Source of the DNA: Chitinophagaceae bacterium IBVUCB2
Lineage (GTDB): Bacteria > Bacteroidota > Bacteroidia > Chitinophagales > Chitinophagaceae
NCBI GenBank assembly: GCA_002127295.1
Contig: NFUV01000001.1
Coordinates: 992,001 to 1,056,000 of the forward strand
Direction of reading: 5' to 3'
Length of the DNA: 64,000 nucleotides
Shown: positions 25,671 to 35,263 of the stretch, piece by piece
How positions within the stretch are numbered: position 1 is the first letter of the stretch
Layout of the letters: the number at the start of each line of letters is the position of its first letter
Translations under genes and position numbers: made by a program
Notes under the pieces: model-generated
What the model saw: the letters and a program-made list of their open reading frames with translations, nothing else
What the model was told of the DNA's origin: nothing
Databases searched by the model: none

Positions 25671-26789
25671 TTATTCCCATTTCAGCACTTTCACTGCAAT
25701 AGCATAGGTTATCAGCATCCATATTCCGAGAATACCAATTTCTTTCCAGCAATCAATAATATGCAGCCCTTCAAAAGAAATTTTTCGGATAGCATTATTA
25801 TATTGCGTAAGTGGTAATGCCCGGCAAATTCCCTGCAACCATGTTGGAAATACTTCGATAGGGAAGAATGTTCCCGACAACATCATTTGCGGAAAACCAA
25901 ATAAATTTATAAGTAGTGGTATCGATGTATCCGTTTTTGCAATACTGCTGAAAATAAGTCCCACTCCCATCAGCAGAAAAAGCATGATGATGGTCATTAT
26001 AATAATCTCGAAGAACGTAATGACTCCATGATGCAGGGTGAAATTCATAGCGAAATACCCGAAGAGTATAAGCACAACTACACTCAGCAATTGAAAAAAT
26101 AAACGACTCATCCCGATACCCAATAAAATATTCAGTTTGCTGACTGGCGATGCATAAAAACGTTTTAACACTAATTGCTCCCGCAATCCAAAAAAAGTAA
26201 ATGCTACACCAAATAAGGTGGAGAACAAAATTGAAAATCCTAACTGGCCGGGAAGAATAAAATCGATAGAACGGTATTTTCTTACTTTCTCCACCACTGG
26301 GTCTTCTATATCAACAAAAGATTCTGACCCTGTATTGAGCATTTTCTCCAGTTGCAGTTTTACCAAATCCAATGCCGCTCTGAATGAATATACCGTATTA
26401 GAACTTGCTGTAGTAGAACGTATGCCAATAGTATAATGTGGCATACCTGATGAGTCCGGATCATTCTTTATATGCAGTATTGCGGTCAGCCTCCCTTTGT
26501 ACAATTCTTTGTTTCGTAACAGCGTATCAGCATATTCAATAATTTTTACGCCGGGTATTTTTTGGAGTCCCGTATAAAAACCTTGTGTTGTATCGCTACC
26601 CGGTGCTATAGCTATACGATAACTAACTCCACCTCCGCTTCCAAAGGCTCCAAAAATCAATGTAAAAATGATGGGAAACAAAATACTGAAAATAATTGCA
26701 CTCGGATTTGCAAAAATGGCTTTAAAGCTGGCCCTGGTAATAGCCCATAAAGCTTTTGATTGACTGTAAGCAGTTTTTCCTGGTTTCAT
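25671..26789 (-). CDS. ABC-2 type transporter permease
   Basis: 372 residues from ATG 26789. A TTG at 26801 would add four residues. One membrane helix lies near the N-terminus (about 32-50), followed by a large extracytoplasmic domain of about 140 residues. Five helices near the C-terminus contain the ABC-2 block GLREQLVLKRFYASPVSK and the FGFPQMMLSGTFFPIEVFP motif. This is the layout of drug- or lipid-export permeases with PF12698. No ATPase gene is adjacent, so its partner must be encoded elsewhere. It lies 54 bp downstream of nothing on its strand and is divergent from folK. Confidence 0.9.
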   Translation of the reverse strand: MKPGKTAYSQSKALWAITRASFKAIFANPSAIIFSILFPIIFTLIFGAFGSGGGVSYRIAIAPGSDTTQGFYTGLQKIPGVKIIEYADTLLRNKELYKGRLTAILHIKNDPDSSGMPHYTIGIRSTTASSNTVYSFRAALDLVKLQLEKMLNTGSESFVDIEDPVVEKVRKYRSIDFILPGQLGFSILFSTLFGVAFTFFGLREQLVLKRFYASPVSKLNILLGIGMSRLFFQLLSVVVLILFGYFAMNFTLHHGVITFFEIIIMTIIMLFLLMGVGLIFSSIAKTDTSIPLLINLFGFPQMMLSGTFFPIEVFPTWLQGICRALPLTQYNNAIRKISFEGLHIIDCWKEIGILGIWMLITYAIAVKVLKWE

Positions 26790-26850
26790 GTTGGTGCGCA
26801 AATGTATTTAATTACTGCTGCAATGATAAAATAAAGATATTTGAGGTCTC

Positions 26851-27336
26851 ATGAATATTGCATTTTTATTGACCGGTGGAAATATTGGCAACAGCAAAGA
26901 AATATTGCAAAAAGCAAAAGAATTAATTGCATCACAATGTGGTAAGGTGGTAACAGCTTCTTCTCTTTACGAAACGGCAGCCTGGGGCAATACCGATCAA
27001 CCTGTTTTTTTAAACCAGGCAATCCAAATTGAAACTGCCCTCACTGCCCGGCAACTAATGCGCCGCCTGTTGAAAATAGAAAAGTTAATGGGCCGTGTTC
27101 GAAAGGAAAAATATGGTCCCCGCATCATTGATATTGACATACTGATTTTCAACAATGAAATACATAATTACCCTTTGCTAAAACTTCCACACCCCGAAAT
27201 GCAAAACAGGCGATTTGCCTTACTACCACTAGCAGAAATTGCGCCTGCTATCGTACATCCGGTTCTAAATAAAACTATACCGCAACTGTTGAAAGAATGT
27301 AAAGATGAACTGGATGTAAAAAAGATGAGGGGTTAA
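26851..27336 (+). CDS. folK: 2-amino-4-hydroxy-6-hydroxymethyldihydropteridine pyrophosphokinase
   Basis: 161 residues, the usual length. FolK transfers pyrophosphate from ATP to 6-hydroxymethyl-dihydropterin in folate synthesis. The start LLTGGNIGNS matches the family's LGSNLG block. The motif KYGPRIIDIDILIF (about 90-103) carries the two metal-binding Asp residues. LPHPEMQNRRFALLPLAEI is the other signature. It is followed after 90 bp by the deoxynucleoside kinase gene, an arrangement common in Bacteroidota. A TTTG-ending promoter-like element (GATATTTG, 26836-26843) lies only 7 bp before the ATG, suggesting a very short leader. Confidence 0.96.
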   Translation: MNIAFLLTGGNIGNSKEILQKAKELIASQCGKVVTASSLYETAAWGNTDQPVFLNQAIQIETALTARQLMRRLLKIEKLMGRVRKEKYGPRIIDIDILIFNNEIHNYPLLKLPHPEMQNRRFALLPLAEIAPAIVHPVLNKTIPQLLKECKDELDVKKMRG

Positions 27337-27426
27337 GCAGATTTATCCACAACATATTCTTGTTCGCCACCTGCAAGTAGCATTTCAGTTATTTTGCAAC
27401 TTCTATAAGCTACCCACTTTGATTTC

Positions 27427-28059
27427 ATGAAGTACAACTTTATTACCATAGAAGGAAATATCGGCGCCGGTAAAACAACTTTAGCCCATTTATTGGCCAA
27501 ACATTTTAATGCCAAATTAGTATTGGAAGAATTTGCCGACAACCCCTTTCTGCCAAAATTTTATGAAAATCCTTCCCAATATGCTTTTCCATTAGAGTTA
27601 TTTTTTATGGCTGAACGATTCAAACAGCAAAAAGATATGGTGCAGCAAAAAGATATGTTTCAAACAACCACCATTTCGGATTATCTTTTTACCAAATGTC
27701 TTTTGTTTGCCAAAGTAACCTTGCCTGATGATGAGTTCCGTTTATACCAACGATTATTCGAGATCATTAATCAACAAATTGCACAACCCGACATATTAAT
27801 ATACCTGCATGCGCCGGTAAATAAGCTGCAAGCCAATATAAAAAAACGCAATCGTTCCTACGAACAAAATATTCCAGACGATTATTTGTTTAATATACAA
27901 GAAACCTATACCCACTACATTAAACAGCATCATATAAAAACATTATTCGTGGATGCCAGCAATGCTGATTTTTTGGGCAACGAAAAACATCTGGAGGTTA
28001 TTTATGATGCCCTGGAGAAAGAATATGAAGACGGCCAGCACTATCTCACCTTACCATAA
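27427..28059 (+). CDS. Deoxynucleoside kinase
   Basis: 210 residues. The P-loop GNIGAGKT is at 10-17. The family block EEFADNPFLPKFYENP lies at about 38-53, and the LID-like arginine segment KKRNRSYEQNIPDDYL at about 139-154. It phosphorylates deoxynucleosides (dAdo/dGuo or dCyd type) for nucleotide salvage. The family in Bacteroidota typically sits next to folK, as here. The sequence TTTG ends 5 bp before the ATG (27418-27421). Confidence 0.93.
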   Translation: MKYNFITIEGNIGAGKTTLAHLLAKHFNAKLVLEEFADNPFLPKFYENPSQYAFPLELFFMAERFKQQKDMVQQKDMFQTTTISDYLFTKCLLFAKVTLPDDEFRLYQRLFEIINQQIAQPDILIYLHAPVNKLQANIKKRNRSYEQNIPDDYLFNIQETYTHYIKQHHIKTLFVDASNADFLGNEKHLEVIYDALEKEYEDGQHYLTLP

Positions 28060-28147
28060 TCATTTCACATTATTATTAGTCTGGCCTGAGAATAAAGATA
28101 AATTTTGAATAGCGAGATGTCTTTACTCAATTAAAACTCTCTATTCT

Positions 28148-28155
28148 TACCTTTG
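28148..28155 (+). promoter_or_regulatory. -7 element TACCTTTG close to the MFS start
   Basis: Exact TAnnTTTG only 8 bp before the ATG at 28164. With normal spacing transcription would begin within about 3 nt of the start codon, giving a leaderless or near-leaderless mRNA. The -33 box is unclear. Confidence 0.5.
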
Positions 28156-28163
28156 ACTATTCA

Positions 28164-29423
28164 ATGGCCGACAAATCTACTATCGAACAAATAACCGACG
28201 ACCCTTTCGCAGCCGTTCGCATTCCCGAATTTAAGAACCTGATAATTGGACGTTTCACCTTCATCATGGCTTTGCGAATGATGAGTACTCTAGTTGCATG
28301 GTGGGTATATGAATTGACCGGCGATCCCTTTGCCATTGGCTTAGTTGGCTTGTCAGAAGTTATTCCTGCTATCTCCATGGCATTATATTCCGGCCATGTT
28401 ATTGATTCAAGCGAAAAAAGAAAATTGCTATTACGGGGTGTATTCTTTTATCTATGTACAGCAGGAGTATTATTATTTTTCTCCACTTCCTATATCATTA
28501 ATCATTTCAGCAACCAATACATAACCATAGGTATATATGCTGTTATTTTTTGTACAGGTATCATCCGTTCGTTTACAGGACCTACTTTCTCGGCAATATT
28601 AGCCAACACTGTGCCCCGGCAATATTTACAAAATGCTACCACCTGGAGCCAGGGCAGCTGGCTCACCGCTTCGGTAACGGGGCATGCACTGGGTGGCATA
28701 TTGCTCGCCAAAATTGGCATCACCAATACATTAATAACTGTCAGTTGTTTATTGGTGCTTGCATTTGCCATACTTACTCAATTACAACCAAAACCTCCTA
28801 TGGCTAAAACCAGCGAAAAGAAAACATGGGAAAGTATGAAAGAAGGCTTACGGTTTGTTTTTAAGACCAAAGAAATTCTTGGTGCATTTACACTTGATAT
28901 GTTTGCTGTATTGTTTGGCGGAGCCGTAGCAATGGTACCGGTTTATGCAAAAGATATTTTAAAAGCCGGCCCCATGGGTTTTGGCTGGTTAAATGCCGCT
29001 ATTGATATTGGCGCCATCTTCATTGTTATTTTGCTTACTATTTTCCCTATGAAAAAAGCACAGGGGAAAAAATTATTCCTCGCTGTTGCCGGCTTTGGTG
29101 TTTGTATTATTTTATTTGCGCTATCCCGCTGGTATTTACTCTCCTTCGCTGCTTTATTAATTGCTGGCATGCTTGATGGAGTAAGTGTTGTAGTAAGAGG
29201 TACCGTTATGCAATTAAAAACTCCCGACCATATGCGGGGACGGGTAAGCAGCGTAGGTTCCATGTTCATCAATTCCAGTAACGAACTGGGGCAATTTGAA
29301 AGTGGACTAGCCGCAAGAGTAATGGGAGTTACTCCCTCAGTAGTTTTCGGCGGATGCATGACGTTGATAGTTGTTATCATCACCTGGTTCAAAGCTCCCA
29401 CATTGAGGAAGTTTGAGTATTAA
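28164..29423 (+). CDS. MFS transporter (EntS/MFS_3-like exporter)
   Basis: 419 residues with about 11-12 membrane segments starting near residue 30. The early motif LIIGRFTFIMALRMMSTLVAW followed by ALYSGHVIDSSEKRKLLL matches the loop 2-3 signature of the MFS_3 (enterobactin-exporter-like) branch. The second half contains VRGTVMQLKTPDHMRGRVSS, the mirrored signature. Likely a proton-driven exporter of small molecules or drugs; the substrate is not evident. It is alone in its transcript. Confidence 0.9.
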   Translation: MADKSTIEQITDDPFAAVRIPEFKNLIIGRFTFIMALRMMSTLVAWWVYELTGDPFAIGLVGLSEVIPAISMALYSGHVIDSSEKRKLLLRGVFFYLCTAGVLLFFSTSYIINHFSNQYITIGIYAVIFCTGIIRSFTGPTFSAILANTVPRQYLQNATTWSQGSWLTASVTGHALGGILLAKIGITNTLITVSCLLVLAFAILTQLQPKPPMAKTSEKKTWESMKEGLRFVFKTKEILGAFTLDMFAVLFGGAVAMVPVYAKDILKAGPMGFGWLNAAIDIGAIFIVILLTIFPMKKAQGKKLFLAVAGFGVCIILFALSRWYLLSFAALLIAGMLDGVSVVVRGTVMQLKTPDHMRGRVSSVGSMFINSSNELGQFESGLAARVMGVTPSVVFGGCMTLIVVIITWFKAPTLRKFEY

Positions 29424-29553
29424 AGGCACATCTTTAATATCTTATTTAGGAAGTTGAAAGCTTTAGTTAGCCCGGCTCAAAATTTGTAACTTCAACAACT
29501 ACAAACAAAAAACCTGCTTAATGGCAGGCAGCAAAAAATTATAAACTATTACC

Positions 29554-30450
29554 ATGCAGCGTCGCACATTCTTACAACAATCTGCACTTACTTTTGGTGC
29601 ATTAACTTTAGCACAACAAAATTTATTCTCTGCTTTCTTCCAGGAGCCCTGGAAAATAACCATACTGCGAAATAAGGTGGGCATATTTGAAGAAAGAGGA
29701 GGCACTATTGCATTCCTTTTATCAAAAAAAGGAGTAGTGTTTGTAGACTCACAATTTCCCGACCAGAGCAAACACCTGCTGGATGAATTAAAGAAAAGAG
29801 GTGAAAAAGAATTTGAACTGTTAATTAATACACACCATCACGGCGATCATAGCGGCGGCAATATTACTTTTAAAGGAATTGTTGATCATGTGATGGCGCA
29901 TGAAAACTCATTGATCAATCAGCAAAAAACAGCTGTTGCTAATAAATCGGAAGACAAACAATTATACCCCGACCTCACCTACACCGATACCTGGCAAAAA
30001 AGATACCGGCCGGATATTGTAAGCCTCCATTATTATGGAGCTGGTCATACCAATGGTGATAGCTTTGTACATTTTGAACATGCCAACATTGTACATTGTG
30101 GCGACCTGGTTTTTAACCGCCGCCATCCTTATGTTGACCGCACTGCTGGTGCTAATATTAAAAGCTGGATGGAAGTATTGAACAAAGCCCTGGCCAAATT
30201 TGATAAAGAAACCATGTATGTATTTGGCCATGCTGCTACCGGTTATAAAGTAACTGGCACTGCTGATGATATAAATACATTCCGGGATTATCTCGGCAAT
30301 GTGTTGAAGTTTGTAGAAGGAGAAATAAAAGCTGGTAAAACAAAAGAAGAAATTTTAAAAGCTACCATTATACCCGGTGCAGAAGAATTTAAATCGGATG
30401 GCATACAGAGACCATTGGGTGCGGCGTATGATGAGTTGACAGTGAAGTAA
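29554..30450 (+). CDS. Exported metallo-beta-lactamase-fold hydrolase with twin-Arg start
   Basis: 298 residues. The N-terminus MQRRTFLQQSALTFGALTLA has a twin-arginine motif (RRTFLQ) before a hydrophobic stretch, so Tat export is likely. Metal ligands are H94, H96, D98 and H99 in THHHGDHSGG. The later ligand blocks are GAGHTNGDS, VHCGDLVF and the final VFGHA. It has the full two-zinc site of MBL hydrolases of the class B lactamase/glyoxalase type. Substrate unknown. A 5-bp hairpin (CCTGC 29513-29517, GCAGG 29524-29528) sits in the leader. The next gene begins 14 bp downstream, so they are probably one operon. Confidence 0.92.
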   Translation: MQRRTFLQQSALTFGALTLAQQNLFSAFFQEPWKITILRNKVGIFEERGGTIAFLLSKKGVVFVDSQFPDQSKHLLDELKKRGEKEFELLINTHHHGDHSGGNITFKGIVDHVMAHENSLINQQKTAVANKSEDKQLYPDLTYTDTWQKRYRPDIVSLHYYGAGHTNGDSFVHFEHANIVHCGDLVFNRRHPYVDRTAGANIKSWMEVLNKALAKFDKETMYVFGHAATGYKVTGTADDINTFRDYLGNVLKFVEGEIKAGKTKEEILKATIIPGAEEFKSDGIQRPLGAAYDELTVK

Positions 30451-30464
30451 ATTGACAAATCATA

Positions 30465-31190
30465 ATGAGATTAATAACGTGGAACTGCCAAGGAGCGTTT
30501 AGGAAAAAGGCTGACTTTATTCTACCGTTACGACCTGACATTTTAGTTGTTCAAGAATGTGAACACCCCGACAAATTAAAATTCACTCCCACGATACCAA
30601 AGCCAAATGATATTTATTGGTATAGTGATGGTGGCAAAAAAGGAATTGGTATTTTTTCATACTCTAATTACAAATTTGAAATTCTACCTGAGTTCAATCC
30701 TGATTTTAGATATATATTACCATTTCGGGTAACAGGTAACGGGCAGAACTTTACTCTTTTAGCTGTTTGGGCTATGGACAACAAAGAAAATCGCCAACGG
30801 CGTTACATCGGACAAGTATGGTTTGCAATAGATCATTATAAAAGCTTGTTAGGTAACTCTACAATTTTAATTGGTGATTTTAACAGTAACAAAATTTGGG
30901 ACTACAAAGACCGGGTGGGGTCACATTCAGATGTTGTAAAGAAACTTGCTGATAATAATATTCATAGCGTATATCATAAACACTTCGACATTGCGCAAGG
31001 AAAAGAAGAGCACTCAACTTTATTTATGTATCGAAAAAAAGAAAAAGCCTATCATATAGACTATTGCTTTGCTTCTGCGGACTTACTTGACAAAGTAGAG
31101 CAAATTGATATTGGGACTTATGAAAATTGGGCTACTCATAGCGACCATACTCCATTAATCATTAAATTTAACCTCAGACGCAGAAAATGA
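30465..31190 (+). CDS. Endonuclease/exonuclease/phosphatase (EEP) family protein
   Basis: 241 residues, no signal peptide, so cytoplasmic. It has the four EEP blocks: RLITWNCQGAF at the start (Asn for metal), VVQECEHP (Glu), LIGDFNSNKIWD (Asp/Asn) and WATHSDHTPLII (Asp-His). The family covers DNA repair nucleases and phosphodiesterases; this short form lacks features that would name a substrate. It follows the MBL gene by 14 bp in the same direction. Confidence 0.92.
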   Translation: MRLITWNCQGAFRKKADFILPLRPDILVVQECEHPDKLKFTPTIPKPNDIYWYSDGGKKGIGIFSYSNYKFEILPEFNPDFRYILPFRVTGNGQNFTLLAVWAMDNKENRQRRYIGQVWFAIDHYKSLLGNSTILIGDFNSNKIWDYKDRVGSHSDVVKKLADNNIHSVYHKHFDIAQGKEEHSTLFMYRKKEKAYHIDYCFASADLLDKVEQIDIGTYENWATHSDHTPLIIKFNLRRRK

Positions 31191-31267
31191 TCCAGGCGGA
31201 TAGTCGCAATGAGGCTGGTTATACAATCTTTCTATCTCACCAACGCATTTAGATAATTTAACTGGAA

Positions 31268-31747
31268 ATGAAACATTCTTTCAAAGCAAAAATTTATAAA
31301 GTAGGTATTAACCCATGCGTAAAAGTGCCGGATGCTATTACAGCTAAGCTAGCTGTCACCAAGGGTTATATTCCGGTAAAGGGAACTATTCAAGGTTATT
31401 TTTTTCAACAAACACTCTGCCCTATAAAAAAGGAAGAGTTTCGCTTGTATGTAAATGGCCCGATGCTGAAAGGCGGCAATATAAAAGTGGGACAAATAGC
31501 GAACTTTTTAATTGAACAGGATACGTTGGAAAGAAATAAAAATGTTCCGCTGCCTGAGGCATTTAAAAAGAAACTGGAAGAAAATAATTTGCTGACTGAA
31601 TTTGAACAATTGGCGCCGTTCCGGCAAAAAGAAATATGCCGCTATCTCGGTAATTTAAAAACCGAAGAAGCATTAGCAAAAAATATGGATAAGATGATCA
31701 GGGTGTTGCAGGGAAAAGATAGCTCCCCTTTATTTAGAATGCAATGA
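31268..31747 (+). CDS. DUF1905 plus OmdA/YdeI-like protein
   Basis: 159 residues. The N-terminal half (FKAKIYKVGINPCVKVPDAI, then PVKGTIQGYFFQQ) is the small DUF1905 beta barrel. The C-terminal half (VPLPEAFKKKLEENN, then FEQLAPFRQKEICRYLGNLK) is the helical 'bacteriocin-protection, YdeI or OmpD-associated' domain. Proteins with this pair are common in Bacteroidota and their function is not firmly known. Cytoplasmic. It is convergent with the next gene, 18 bp apart. Confidence 0.88.
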   Translation: MKHSFKAKIYKVGINPCVKVPDAITAKLAVTKGYIPVKGTIQGYFFQQTLCPIKKEEFRLYVNGPMLKGGNIKVGQIANFLIEQDTLERNKNVPLPEAFKKKLEENNLLTEFEQLAPFRQKEICRYLGNLKTEEALAKNMDKMIRVLQGKDSSPLFRMQ

Positions 31748-31765
31748 ACAGTATTGATTCTTATA

Positions 31766-32269
31766 TTATTTTGGTATTGTTTTCCCCTTCTCCGCTTCAA
31801 TCAACTTCTCAATTACATAATACGTAATAGGACAAAAAGAAGTATTCTTCAATGCCATCGGTTGACGCTTCAGCATAAAGTCATCATCCATGTAGGGAAA
31901 CCTTGCACAATCTGATGGACGCATATCATAAATGGTGCAGTAATTGTCAGCCCCTAAAAATGCACAGGGCATTTCTTTTAATACATTGTCGCCGTCATCA
32001 TCTGTGCGCAGGTAAGTGTCTTTAAAATCACCTTCCTTCATACCCAAATATTTGCTAATACGTTTTATATCTGGCGGCGTAAAACGGGGCGAATAAGTTT
32101 TGCAGCAATTGGCGCATTTCAGGCAATCGATCTTTTCAAAAGCCTGCTCGTTTAGTTCGGGCAATTGTTTCAGCACCACATTTTTATTGGCACGGTGCAG
32201 GAACTTCTTGTATTCCTTTTGGCGTTCACCCGATTTCTTCTCCCAGTTCTGTAACAACTTTTCCTGCAT
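31766..32269 (-). CDS. YkgJ-family cysteine cluster protein
   Basis: 167 residues. The cluster is C49-x2-C52-x2-C55-C56 (CLKCANCCKTYSPRFTPPDI). Later cysteines lie in MPCAFLGADNYCTIYDMRPSDCARFPY and in FCPIT. This pattern is the CxxCxxCC zinc or iron-sulfur binding (UPF0153/PF03692) family. The molecular role is unknown; some members are linked to flagellar or translation proteins. Divergent from gcvP, sharing a promoter region of 114 bp. Confidence 0.92.
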   Translation of the reverse strand: MQEKLLQNWEKKSGERQKEYKKFLHRANKNVVLKQLPELNEQAFEKIDCLKCANCCKTYSPRFTPPDIKRISKYLGMKEGDFKDTYLRTDDDGDNVLKEMPCAFLGADNYCTIYDMRPSDCARFPYMDDDFMLKRQPMALKNTSFCPITYYVIEKLIEAEKGKTIPK

Positions 32270-32340
32270 ATTGCAAAGAACGGTAATAAACCGCTTATCC
32301 CCACCTTCAACAATCGCCTGTTTTTATGGCGGTTCAGCCG

Positions 32341-32348
32341 TAACTTTG
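32341..32348 (+). promoter_or_regulatory. Candidate -7 element for gcvP (TAACTTTG)
   Basis: Exact TAnnTTTG. A TTTTT run at 32321-32325 lies about 15-20 bp upstream as a weak -33 box. The start would be near 32354, giving a leader of about 30 nt. Confidence 0.55.
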
Positions 32349-32383
32349 CCCATCTTTTTACATCCCTAAAGGAAATCCATTTT

Positions 32384-35251
32384 ATGAGCCTGTTTGAGCA
32401 ACAATCTAACGAGTTTATTCCCCGCCACATTGGCCCGAGTGAAGCTGATGCAAAGAAAATGCTGAAGAAGATCGGCGCTGAAAGTATAGAGCAATTGATC
32501 AGCAACACCGTTCCACCAGCCATCCGGATGAAGGAGTCGCTGAACATACCACCAGCGATGAGTGAACATGAATACCTGAAACATATTAAAGACATATCCC
32601 TGAAGAATAAAGTATTTACCAACTATATCGGCCAGGGATATTATGATAGTATCACTCCTTCGGTGATATTGAGAAATGTTTTTGAAAACCCGGGATGGTA
32701 CACCCAATACACTCCTTACCAGGCTGAAATTTCACAAGGCCGTTTGGAAAGTTTGTTGAATTTTCAAACCATGGTGAGTGACCTTACAGGGTTGCCAATT
32801 GCCAATGCATCCTTATTAGATGAAGCCACTGCTGCCGCAGAAGCGATGACGATGTTCTTTAATACCCTGAACAAACAGGATCATATTGATCGTCCTAAAT
32901 TTTTTGTGGACCGGGAAATTTTCCCGCAAACAAAAGATGTAATTGCTACAAGAGCTATACCTATAGGAATTGAAATTGTTGAAGGCGATTATAAAACAGC
33001 AACGATCGATGCTTCTTATTTTGGTGCTATTGTTCAATATCCAAATGATAAAGGTTCGATCGAAGATTACAGCAATTTTATTACAACTGTTCATGCTGCC
33101 GGTGCATATGTAGCTATGGCGACCGATCTTTTAGCATTGACCTTGTTGACATCTCCCGGAGAGTTAGGTGCTGATGTGGCGATCGGTTCAGCACAACGTT
33201 TTGGTGTGCCATTAGGTTATGGGGGACCGCATGCAGCATTCATGTCATGCAAAGATGATTTTAAAAGAAATATTCCCGGCCGCATCATTGGCATTAGCAT
33301 AGATGCGCAAGGCAACCGGGCTTTACGAATGGCGTTGCAAACAAGAGAGCAACACATTAAAAGAGAAAAAGCAACTTCAAATATTTGTACAGCACAGGCA
33401 TTGCTCGCCAATATGGCTGCTATGTATGCCGTATTTCATGGACCAGATGGTTTAAAGAATATTGCAAAGAGAGTAGCATTGTTAACACAAACTGCTGCTG
33501 CCGCTATTGAAGAAAGAGGATTTGAATTAGTATCGGATAATTTCTTTGACACTATCACCGTTAAAGTAAAAGATGTTGCTGCTATTAAAGAAAAAGCAGA
33601 AAGACAATCGATCAATCTACGCTATATCAACAATAATTTAATTGGCATTTCATTAGATGAAACAACGGATGTTGGTGATCTGTATGACCTGATCAATTGC
33701 TTTGAGAATGATAAAGATCCTGTTGCTTTTGACATTCACCAGGATACTGAATTGCATCATATACCATCTGCTTTAACAAGAACATCCTCCTATTTAACGC
33801 AACCGGTTTTCAATACACATAAAAGTGAAAGCCAGATGATGCGTTATATAAAGCAATTGGAGAATAAAGATCTCTCTTTGAATACTTCGATGATCTCATT
33901 GGGAAGTTGTACCATGAAATTAAATGCAGCCAGCGAAATGATGCCATTGAGCTGGGCGCATTGGGGAAAGATCCATCCTTTTGCACCGACCAACCAGGCA
34001 GAAGGTTATAAATATATAATTGATGAATTAGGAAAATATCTCTGCGAGATCACTGCTTTTGATGCATGTAGTCTTCAGCCCAACAGTGGTGCGCAGGGAG
34101 AATATGCGGGTTTATTAACTATCAAAGCATATCATGAAGCAAATGGGCATCATAACAGAAATGTAATGCTGATCCCCATTTCTGCACACGGCACTAACCC
34201 TGCCAGTGCAGTAATGTGCGGAATGAAAGTAGTAGTAGTAAAAGCATTAGATAATGGATATATTGATGTAGAGGATCTGAAAACCAAGGCTGCGCAATAC
34301 AGTAATGATCTATCCGGCATCATGATCACCTATCCAAGCACCTATGGTGTGTATGAAGAAACGGTTAAAGAGATCACTAATATCATCCATCAGCACGGAG
34401 GACAAGTGTATATGGATGGTGCCAACATGAATGCACAGGTCGGGTTAACTGCACCGGGATTAATTGGTGCTGATGTCTGTCACCTGAATTTGCATAAAAC
34501 ATTTGCCATCCCTCATGGTGGTGGCGGACCCGGCATGGGACCTATCTGTGTAAAAGCTCATTTAGCAAAACATTTACCAGGACATGTGGAAATGGGAACT
34601 AATAATGCTGTTAGCGCAGCACCTTATGGTTCAGCATCTATTCTTCTTATCTCCTATGGTTATATAAGAATGCTAGGCAATGAAGGAGTGAAAGCAGCCA
34701 CAGAATATGCAATTCTGAATGCCAACTATATGCGGGCAAGATTAGAAGGAGCTTATGATATTTTATATACGAATCACAACGGGCAATGTGCTCATGAATT
34801 TATTGTTGACCTGCGTCCTTATAAAAAATCAGCTGAAGTAGAAGCAGAAGATGTTGCTAAACGTTTGATCGATTATGGTTTTCATGCTCCTACTATGAGC
34901 TTTCCTGTTCCGGGAACAATAATGATCGAACCAACAGAAAGTGAAGACAAGGCTGAACTGGACCGTTTCTGCGATGCTATGCTTTCTATTCGTGAAGAAA
35001 TAAAAGCAATTGAAGAAGGCAAATCTGATAAAAAAGATAACGCCTTAAAAAATGCGCCGCATACACAGCTTGTAGTTACGGCTGATGAATGGAAACATTC
35101 ATATTCAAGACAAGAGGCAGCATTCCCGTTGTACTATGTAACCTTGAATAAATTCTGGCCATCAGTAGCAAGAGTGAACAACACACATGGTGATAGAAAC
35201 CTGATTTGTACCTGTGAGCCGGTTGAATCATATATGGAAACTACCGCCTGA
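32384..35251 (+). CDS. gcvP: Glycine dehydrogenase (decarboxylating), P protein
   Basis: 955 residues, the fused single-chain form. The N-terminal half opens with FIPRHIGPSEADAKKMLKKI and contains YIGQGYYDSITPSVILRN. The C-terminal half has the PLP site CHLNLHKTFAIPHGGGGPGMGP with Lys705. It decarboxylates glycine and transfers the aminomethyl group to lipoyl-GcvH in the glycine cleavage system. gcvT and gcvH are not in the window, so the system is split here. No glycine riboswitch-like tandem structure is visible in the short leader. Confidence 0.98.
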   Translation: MSLFEQQSNEFIPRHIGPSEADAKKMLKKIGAESIEQLISNTVPPAIRMKESLNIPPAMSEHEYLKHIKDISLKNKVFTNYIGQGYYDSITPSVILRNVFENPGWYTQYTPYQAEISQGRLESLLNFQTMVSDLTGLPIANASLLDEATAAAEAMTMFFNTLNKQDHIDRPKFFVDREIFPQTKDVIATRAIPIGIEIVEGDYKTATIDASYFGAIVQYPNDKGSIEDYSNFITTVHAAGAYVAMATDLLALTLLTSPGELGADVAIGSAQRFGVPLGYGGPHAAFMSCKDDFKRNIPGRIIGISIDAQGNRALRMALQTREQHIKREKATSNICTAQALLANMAAMYAVFHGPDGLKNIAKRVALLTQTAAAAIEERGFELVSDNFFDTITVKVKDVAAIKEKAERQSINLRYINNNLIGISLDETTDVGDLYDLINCFENDKDPVAFDIHQDTELHHIPSALTRTSSYLTQPVFNTHKSESQMMRYIKQLENKDLSLNTSMISLGSCTMKLNAASEMMPLSWAHWGKIHPFAPTNQAEGYKYIIDELGKYLCEITAFDACSLQPNSGAQGEYAGLLTIKAYHEANGHHNRNVMLIPISAHGTNPASAVMCGMKVVVVKALDNGYIDVEDLKTKAAQYSNDLSGIMITYPSTYGVYEETVKEITNIIHQHGGQVYMDGANMNAQVGLTAPGLIGADVCHLNLHKTFAIPHGGGGPGMGPICVKAHLAKHLPGHVEMGTNNAVSAAPYGSASILLISYGYIRMLGNEGVKAATEYAILNANYMRARLEGAYDILYTNHNGQCAHEFIVDLRPYKKSAEVEAEDVAKRLIDYGFHAPTMSFPVPGTIMIEPTESEDKAELDRFCDAMLSIREEIKAIEEGKSDKKDNALKNAPHTQLVVTADEWKHSYSRQEAAFPLYYVTLNKFWPSVARVNNTHGDRNLICTCEPVESYMETTA

Positions 35252-35263
35252 TAATTGGTAAGA

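Noticed and set aside
32341-32383. Glycine riboswitch upstream of gcvP
   Set aside because: The leader is only about 30 nt, too short for the tandem aptamer, and no matching stems are seen.
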